From positions 744,001-808,000 of the forward strand of contig VWRR01000001.1 of assembly GCA_013995675.1 (NCBI GenBank): a stretch of 64,000 nucleotides of DNA. Reading direction: 5' to 3'. The translations under genes and the position numbers were made by a program. The notes under the pieces are model-generated. The model was not told the origin of the DNA. It was given only the letters and a program-made list of their open reading frames with translations, and ran no database searches. Shown in pieces: positions 58,665-64,000 of the stretch. The stretch is from Cyanidiococcus yangmingshanensis (Eukaryota; Rhodophyta; Bangiophyceae; Cyanidiales; Cyanidiaceae). The first letter of the stretch is position 1, and every line of letters starts with the position of its first letter.

Positions 58665-59718
58665 CTATGCCCGTTCCCCGCAGGCCCGCTTCAGTAGAGG
58701 AGCACTCCATCCGAGGAGCGCCCCATTCTGTAGAGTCTCATCAGCGATGAATTGGAAAAGTTCCCTCGTGTTTTTCCTCGTCCTTCGTATCCATCGATCG
58801 AGATCTTGCCTCATTTCGTCGTTCGTACGATTAAAAGCTGGTAGTGCACGCATGAGGCATGCGTCCTCAAGTTGTGACTGCGTCAGTGTTAGCAGTCCAT
58901 CTCGCTGCAAGGCATCATCGAGGCTGGCAAGCTCGTGAAAATGTCGCGCGAGACGTCTACGCAGCGAGCGGGATAAAGAGACTGGAAATGCCGGTTGTCC
59001 AAAAAGCTTGGAAAGCGCGAGCAGCTCAGGTCGGGTACACTCCCGGAGAGCACCATCAACGGTCTCAGATGCAATTTTCATTACACAAGGGAAGATGAGG
59101 GATTCATCGAGGGTTGCAGTCTTGTCGGGGGCAACGATCGCTCTCCAGAGCACCATCTGCGCCTCGAGGTAGCGAACGCCTTGCATACGCAACAACGTCT
59201 GCCGATCCTGTTCAGTGGTGAATGTTGTCGGCTTGAATCCAGGGATGGCTTCAGCCAGCACGGGGATCAATGCTGTTGAGATGATGCTGACAGAGAGTAA
59301 CAAGAACGCGCGCCATCGATCGTGCCGAGTCTGCACGAGAAGCAAGTGTTCCGGATACGTTAGTGCTTCGTGACCCCTCTCACGAAGCCGTCTCTCGAGT
59401 TTGCTAGTCGTTCGCATGTTACGGTATAGTTGTGCGGTCCCGTGCGCATACACACGAGCCCCGTCGAGAAACGTTCTCCATGTCCTGCGAAAGCGACTCC
59501 GCCACGAGCCGGTTCCCTCGGCACTGTTCTGATCCGGTTTCACGTCACTCGAACCGAATGCATTACCGTTCCGTTGACGGTTTTCGCCAGTTCCATTCAA
59601 ACTCGCGATCGTTCTCTTTGACTTGACAAGTGCGCCGATTCAACGCGCTGTTCGAAAGCAGACGCAGCGCTGGCCAGCGGTCTACGGACACGGTTTGGTG
59701 CAATCTTCGCCGGTACAT
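58665..59718 (-). CDS. LETM1: LETM1-like mitochondrial inner-membrane protein, with a frame break
   Basis: The frame ending at 58665 contains a LETM1 core: GARVYAHGTAQLYRNMRTTS, EALTYPEHLLLVQTRHDRWR, a single membrane segment AFLLLSVSIISTALIPVLAE, then AIPGFKPTTF and a C-terminal ribosome-binding-like region (LTLTQSQLEDACLMRALPAF). LETM1/Mdm38 handles mitochondrial K+/H+ exchange and ribosome association. This frame has only a TTG start at 59600. One base out of phase upstream lies a frame with ATG 59718 whose product, MYRRRLHQTVSVDRWPALRL followed by LSNSALNRRT, is an excellent mitochondrial presequence. It runs into the overlap at 59563-59600. A single extra base joining both gives a normal-looking protein of about 350 residues. 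The family assignment is fairly secure; the junction is inferred. Confidence 0.8.
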
Positions 59719-59800
59719 TCCAGCGTCCCCTCGCATCCACTGGCGATCCACACTCCACCACAGCAACATAATAGATCTTCTTTGGACACATCTAACGCCG

Positions 59801-61993
59801 ATGCTGCTCATGGTGGTCTCGATGGACCGTGGCTGCTGTGAGCCCACGAGCTGGCCACCGGCACGGCGAACCGCGTCGTCATCCGGGCCGATGGTTGTGC
59901 GCTCGGGCAAAGAGCCGCCAGCGCTGAGGCTTGAACGCCGAGACCCAACTGGTGCTCGCTCTCAGACGCGTCCAGGGCGGGACGCTTGCGCGACGACGAG
60001 TGCTGCATTGCGATCAAACCTGGTTAGCTGGGAAGCGATGCTCGATCGCTGCACCGTGAGTGCGTTTCTCTTCGCTGCCCAACCGATGAGGAAGAGGAAA
60101 ACCCTGTCGAGGAGCCTGCGCCCCAGACAAGAGCCAGCGCTCGGTCGTCGCGTGGTGCCGCGTCCTGCAAGCCATCCACTGTCTAGCTTTGTGTTGTCCG
60201 CTGATCGAAAGAAGACCGGGTTCGATCTCGCAAAACTGGAGAAACGTCTTCGTTATCGGTTTGGGCGCTATCCAGAGTTGGCAAAGTTGGCGTTCCTGCA
60301 CCCAGCAGGGCCGAAGGAGGGCCAAAACGAGCGTCGGCTGAATAACGAACGTCTCGAGTTTCTTGGCGACGCAATCCTAAGTGCCATCATTGCTGATAAC
60401 CTCTACCGGCAGTTGCCAGAGTCGCAAGAGGGTGAGCTGTCGGTTGTACGCGCTGCAGTTGTCTCACGCGAGGCATGTGCTAGGTACTTTGTCAAGCTGG
60501 ATCTTTTGGGTTTCCTGGACTTTGGCCCAGTCTCGCCAAAAGTGCATCAACAACTGGCGCGGACCCGAAATATTCGAGCGAATGCATTCGAGGCTATCCT
60601 GGGGGCTATTTATCTTGATGGCGGCTACGAGGCTGCCATGCGTTTTTTTCTGATGCACTTTGCCGATGATCTGCTGCAGAATCAAGCCCATCCCGCTCCG
60701 AATTACAAAAGCACGCTTCAAGAATGGGCCAGTCAGCAGAAAAACGCCATTCTCGATCCGCCTCAGTATGAACTGGTGAAGAAGAGCGGCTCAGCGCACA
60801 ATCCGCTCTTCCACATTCGTCTCAGTTTGCGAATGCGTGCGGCTCCGAAACCGTTGGAATGCCACGGCAGCGGCCGAACGAAAAGACAGGCAGAGCAGGC
60901 AGCCGCAAAAGCATTGCTGAGTCAACTAGGTATCACGGTTGAGAGACCGATCTTGAAAGGAATGGAGCAAGCGTCGCTCGGTCGGGGGCTCCAAGCGACT
61001 GTGGACGAGAACTCGGCTGCGCCTTCGGAGGTCTCGAGCAAGCATAGCTCGATGTCGACGACAACGATGACGAGCGCTATTCCAGGTATTCACAAGCTCG
61101 TTTCCGTGCAGCGTGGATCCCAAACTGCGGAAAGTCGACGGAATACGGTCGATGCAGTGCGTCGATCTACGGACCTGGAGCTCGTTGTATCAGCAGCATA
61201 TGGCGGATCATCGGCCACACTCGCCGACATATGCGCGTTGTTTTCGAAAACATATACCATTCCAGTAGCGATGTCGTGTCTCTCTCACTTTGCGATCATG
61301 GGCAGTGCGATGACGAATGCCGATGGGATTCCGCGATCGCTCTTCGAGCAACTCGTTTGGTCGGCGCTGCTGGATCGGAGCATGCTCACGCTTGTAGACG
61401 ATGGGCCATTGGTAACAGAGGAGGAACGACTGCCCTCGGGCCAAAGAATGCTGCGGCTCTACAGTCAGTCTGCTGGGAGCGGAGACGCTCCCCTGTTGGA
61501 GTCGCTCGCTCTCGGGGCCGAAAGTGCGAACTTTTTCTTCGCTCGCCGGGTGGTCGTGCCTCGATCTGAAAAGACAACCGCGATGGGTATGTTTGTGCGT
61601 TTCCATGGTTGTCTCGTACCCGAGAGGAACTGTCTGGATGGGAGCTTTGTTGCCAATGACATTACCCAAGCGTGGCTGACCGCTCTTGTTGCCACGGTTG
61701 CCCTGATGTTTGAAACCGAAGGAGGGTCCAGGTCATTGGACGAGCATGACGCTGGTGAGGCCTCGCCCATGGCCTCGCACTCTTCCTGGACGCGCTTATA
61801 TCTCAGAAACGCCGTTCAGGACTGGAACAAGTCCCCGACTGCGGACAACTTGGCTCGTCTCCGACTTGGATGTGCTCGCGCTCTGCACGAAATCCATGGT
61901 CACGGCCTCTTGTACTGGGAGAAGTTGAATGAGTCCATGTCCGTGCATGCTTCGATGCTCTTACAGTTTGCTCGGATCTGGTTGCGTTTATAG
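59801..61993 (+). CDS. rnc: RNase III with dsRNA-binding domain and long C-terminal extension
   Basis: 730 residues from ATG 59801; the open frame starts with GTG at 59630, within LETM1 presequence coding on the other strand. ATG 59891 is an alternative. The first ~140 residues are Arg/Ser/Pro-rich and look like targeting sequence. RNase III domain at ~143-293: signature NNERLEFLGDAILSAIIADN (catalytic Glu/Asp at 183-190) and ANAFEAILGAIYLDGG (catalytic Glu ~264). A dsRBD follows at ~301-377 (YKSTLQEWASQQKNAILDPP; GSGRTKRQAEQAAAKALLSQ). The remaining ~350 residues are unassigned; the last 250 look folded. A single RNase III domain means a bacterial-type rRNA/mRNA processing enzyme, not Dicer. 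A plastid or mitochondrial site is likely. Confidence 0.9.
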   Translation: MLLMVVSMDRGCCEPTSWPPARRTASSSGPMVVRSGKEPPALRLERRDPTGARSQTRPGRDACATTSAALRSNLVSWEAMLDRCTVSAFLFAAQPMRKRKTLSRSLRPRQEPALGRRVVPRPASHPLSSFVLSADRKKTGFDLAKLEKRLRYRFGRYPELAKLAFLHPAGPKEGQNERRLNNERLEFLGDAILSAIIADNLYRQLPESQEGELSVVRAAVVSREACARYFVKLDLLGFLDFGPVSPKVHQQLARTRNIRANAFEAILGAIYLDGGYEAAMRFFLMHFADDLLQNQAHPAPNYKSTLQEWASQQKNAILDPPQYELVKKSGSAHNPLFHIRLSLRMRAAPKPLECHGSGRTKRQAEQAAAKALLSQLGITVERPILKGMEQASLGRGLQATVDENSAAPSEVSSKHSSMSTTTMTSAIPGIHKLVSVQRGSQTAESRRNTVDAVRRSTDLELVVSAAYGGSSATLADICALFSKTYTIPVAMSCLSHFAIMGSAMTNADGIPRSLFEQLVWSALLDRSMLTLVDDGPLVTEEERLPSGQRMLRLYSQSAGSGDAPLLESLALGAESANFFFARRVVVPRSEKTTAMGMFVRFHGCLVPERNCLDGSFVANDITQAWLTALVATVALMFETEGGSRSLDEHDAGEASPMASHSSWTRLYLRNAVQDWNKSPTADNLARLRLGCARALHEIHGHGLLYWEKLNESMSVHASMLLQFARIWLRL

Positions 61994-63006
61994 ACATACA
62001 GCGTCGATGGATAGAAGCACCTATCCCGAGCGCGTCATTGTGGATGATTCAACTCGTTCTATGCCTCGCCTCAGCTGAGCGTCGGGCGTGGCTACTTTGC
62101 CTCATTCAGGGCCGCTGCCCGAGTGTCTCGGCGGAGATTGCCAGCCAGCCAGCCAGAGACAGGGCGTAGGATCGTTGCCGCTCTAGGACATAAACTCGGC
62201 CACGATACGGAATATCGGCATTGGACTGACCGCCATTTCCGAGCGTTCATGTGCCATCCGAGACCAGCGATCGTTCAGGATAATGCCAGACGTTGAATTC
62301 CAGCAATGCTGGGCTTGTGTCGCTGTATATAAATCGGTGCGGTTCCTTGATGAACTCGCCCAGATCTGAACTGAGAGGATACCCGACCATCAATCCAGGG
62401 GATTCACACCGATTCTCGGTCACGCATGGCACGGTATGAGACTCCTCTGGGTGTTGATCACGCCATTCATCCGATATCACCTAGAATTTCCTCGACGTTT
62501 AAGGTACCGAGCCGCTAGCTGTGCCCGCTTATGCGGTCATCTACGCCAGACCAGGCCTTGTTCGAATGGAATGGCTCCTGGCCGAGAACGCCCAGGTCTA
62601 TGATAAAGTTGAGCATGCCGGCAGGCTCAGGCCACTCGCTGCGCATGGCACACAGTGTCGACGCCATCGTTTCATGACCAGACGCTTCTGAGGCGTCTAT
62701 TCGAAGGCGTCCTTTCCCGATCATCTTTTGGAAAGCTAGTCGCTCGTGCTCACCCGGCCTTATAGTTGCCCTGTATTGCAGACTGCTGGAGCCGTTGACG
62801 GGAGCCATCTGACCTGCACCATCGCGAGGCCCCCGCTGGGCACTGCAATCCGCTGCCGCTCTCCAGCCCGAGAGTTTGGGCTGTTTGCATGACTGCAGAT
62901 TGCCGTCCACTTTAGCCTGTGTCTAGACAATGAGTGTGGTCATCCAAACCCGATGTCTCGTTCATTTCAGTGAGCGTCATGCAAAAAGGTGCACGCCCAG
63001 CTCACC
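61994..63006. other. Intergenic region
   Basis: 1.0 kb between convergent RNase III and PiT genes. A 131-codon minus frame (62515-62910) has no recognisable feature. A short (GCCA)n run lies near 62137-62152. Nothing else was seen. Confidence 0.45.
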
Positions 63007-64000
63007 TTAAACAAAACCACGCAGCGATAGGAAGCACAAGGCTGTCAACGCGGCCGATACAGGCACTGTAACGAACCAACTCAGGAGGATGTTGAGCAGC
63101 ACGCGACGATTCACGGAGCCGTGGCCGGTCGCAAGCCCCATGGCCACAATGGAACCGATCAGGGTATGCGTTGTTGAGACTGGCATCCCGATCTGTGTAG
63201 CCATGAGCACTGTCAACGCAGTCGAGAGTTCGACACAGAAACCTCGCGTGGGTACCAAATGGGTAATCTTCTTACCAACAGTGTCCATGACGGGGCGCCC
63301 CCAGACACCTAGTCCAAATGAAATACCCAGACCGCCGAGGACCAACGCCCAAGGCGGTACGACGACCTGCTCCATCACGGCCGCACTGCCACCGTATCGG
63401 TACACAGCGAGAATGCTTGCAAAAGGCCCGATTGCGTTCGAAACATCATTCGAACCGTGACTAAAGCTCACAAAGCAAGCCGTCAACAGTTGCAGGATCG
63501 AGAAAACCTGCTCGATAATATCATGCTGGCGTTTGCGGGCGTATGTTGTCAAGCTCAGTGACGTCGACGACATGACAATGTCCATCGTCGTTGGCACGTA
63601 TTCACATGTCGGCAGGAGTTGTACATCCTCCGACCAGTGTGCCTCTGCGCCGGCCTCCTCTTCGCCGACGCCCTCTTCATCGGCCTGTAATGCAGCCAGG
63701 GCTGCAAGGGCGACCGCAGCTGCTTCGCTGGCGTCATGCTTCCGTCCGTTCCCATCCACGTTCGGCCTGGGAACAGCTTTCCGAACGAACTGCTTGCTAT
63801 GAATAAAGCTCGTCAAAGCGCCAGACATACCGGCGCCCAGCGCGGCGACGCCGAACGAACTCGCGATCGCTTGGAAAAGCGTCCATCCACTTGAGTGTTC
63901 ACTCTCCAATTGCAGGAACAAGGTCAAGATAAACAACATTGAGCCGCAGAGAATCGGCAGCCAGCGGCGCATGGCACGGGTCGGGCGCGGTGCATCGATA
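63007..64000 (-). CDS. PiT-family inorganic phosphate transporter, C-terminal part
   Basis: The open frame continues past the window edge (IDAPRPTRAMRRWLPILCGS), so the N-terminal half is missing here; the Met at 63972 is internal. The C-terminal PHO4/PiT repeat is clear: LLTACFVSFSHGSNDVSNAI with GPFASILAVY, then WALVLGGLGISFGLGVWGRP, the GKKIT motif, and STALTVLMATQIGMPVSTTH with TLIGSIVAMG. The GxNDVxN(A)I motif and the PVSTTH segment are the duplicated phosphate-binding signatures. A hydrophilic loop rich in Ala/Glu (EEGVGEEEAGAEAHWSEDVQ) separates the halves. These are Na+- or H+-coupled phosphate symporters. Plasma membrane or plastid envelope cannot be decided without the N-terminus. 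Confidence 0.92.
   Translation of the reverse strand, partial: IDAPRPTRAMRRWLPILCGSMLFILTLFLQLESEHSSGWTLFQAIASSFGVAALGAGMSGALTSFIHSKQFVRKAVPRPNVDGNGRKHDASEAAAVALAALAALQADEEGVGEEEAGAEAHWSEDVQLLPTCEYVPTTMDIVMSSTSLSLTTYARKRQHDIIEQVFSILQLLTACFVSFSHGSNDVSNAIGPFASILAVYRYGGSAAVMEQVVVPPWALVLGGLGISFGLGVWGRPVMDTVGKKITHLVPTRGFCVELSTALTVLMATQIGMPVSTTHTLIGSIVAMGLATGHGSVNRRVLLNILLSWFVTVPVSAALTALCFLSLRGFV

Noticed and set aside
1-64000. Bacterial origin of the window (FtsZ, TatA, MiaB, AlkA, RNase III, PiT present)
   Set aside because: Tubulin, SMC4, TFIIS, MAT1, Tim22, PWWP and AMPK gamma genes, long spacers, transit peptides and lack of operons are eukaryotic; the bacterial-type genes are organelle-derived.
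1-64000. CRISPR arrays, insertion sequences, retroelements or virus-like elements
   Set aside because: No spaced identical repeats, no transposase, reverse transcriptase, integrase or capsid-like frame, and no long terminal repeats were seen; the three repeat clusters are too short.

Overview
The window looks like nuclear DNA of a unicellular, intron-poor photosynthetic eukaryote, most probably a cyanidiophyte red alga of the Cyanidioschyzon/Cyanidiococcus kind. Eukaryotic core genes (alpha-tubulin, SMC4, TFIIS, MAT1, Tim22, an AMPK gamma subunit, an Ndc1-like nucleoporin, eukaryotic NAD synthetase) sit as single long reading frames with spacers of roughly 0.2-2 kb. Among them are organelle genes of bacterial descent with N-terminal extensions: a mitochondrial-type FtsZ, a thylakoid TatA-like protein, an MiaB-type methylthiotransferase, RNase III and an S17 ribosomal protein. 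The moderately high GC content (judged by eye) and near absence of introns fit Cyanidioschyzon better than Galdieria. The species assignment is inference.

Layout: 1-9 kb holds partial NAD synthetase, a parvulin-methylthiotransferase fusion, TatA and an AlkA-type DNA glycosylase. 9-20 kb holds mitochondrial FtsZ, a TraB-domain protein, a small membrane protein and AMPK gamma. 20-34 kb holds glucose-6-phosphate isomerase, a DUF547 protein, a DnaJ-type zinc-finger protein, a DUF202 membrane protein, an unknown coiled-coil protein, TFIIS with a PWWP gene directly upstream, and an Ndc1-like protein. 34-46 kb holds an NT-C2 protein, alpha-tubulin, an MDR-family dehydrogenase, a RING protein and SMC4. 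46-64 kb holds threonyl-tRNA synthetase, Tim22, an FAD oxidoreductase overlapping the S17 gene tail to tail, a small CBU_0592-like membrane protein, a Lys-rich basic protein, MAT1, a YrdC/TsaC protein, LETM1, RNase III and a partial PiT phosphate transporter. Neighbouring genes share no pathway; this is ordinary eukaryotic gene order without operons.

The most striking pattern is that several otherwise well-conserved genes carry frame breaks that all have the same sense, equivalent to one extra base (NAD synthetase, methylthiotransferase twice, AlkA, Ndc1-like, NT-C2, LETM1). Residual assembly error is the simplest explanation, but the same-direction bias deserves a check. Other points of interest are the parvulin-MiaB fusion, the PWWP/TFIIS adjacency, a MAT1 without its RING, RNase III with a long unassigned tail, and three small repeat clusters. 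I found no CRISPR, no rRNA, no convincing tRNA and no recognisable transposon or virus-like element. Many non-ATG reading frames exist; starts below were placed at in-frame ATG codons wherever one exists.
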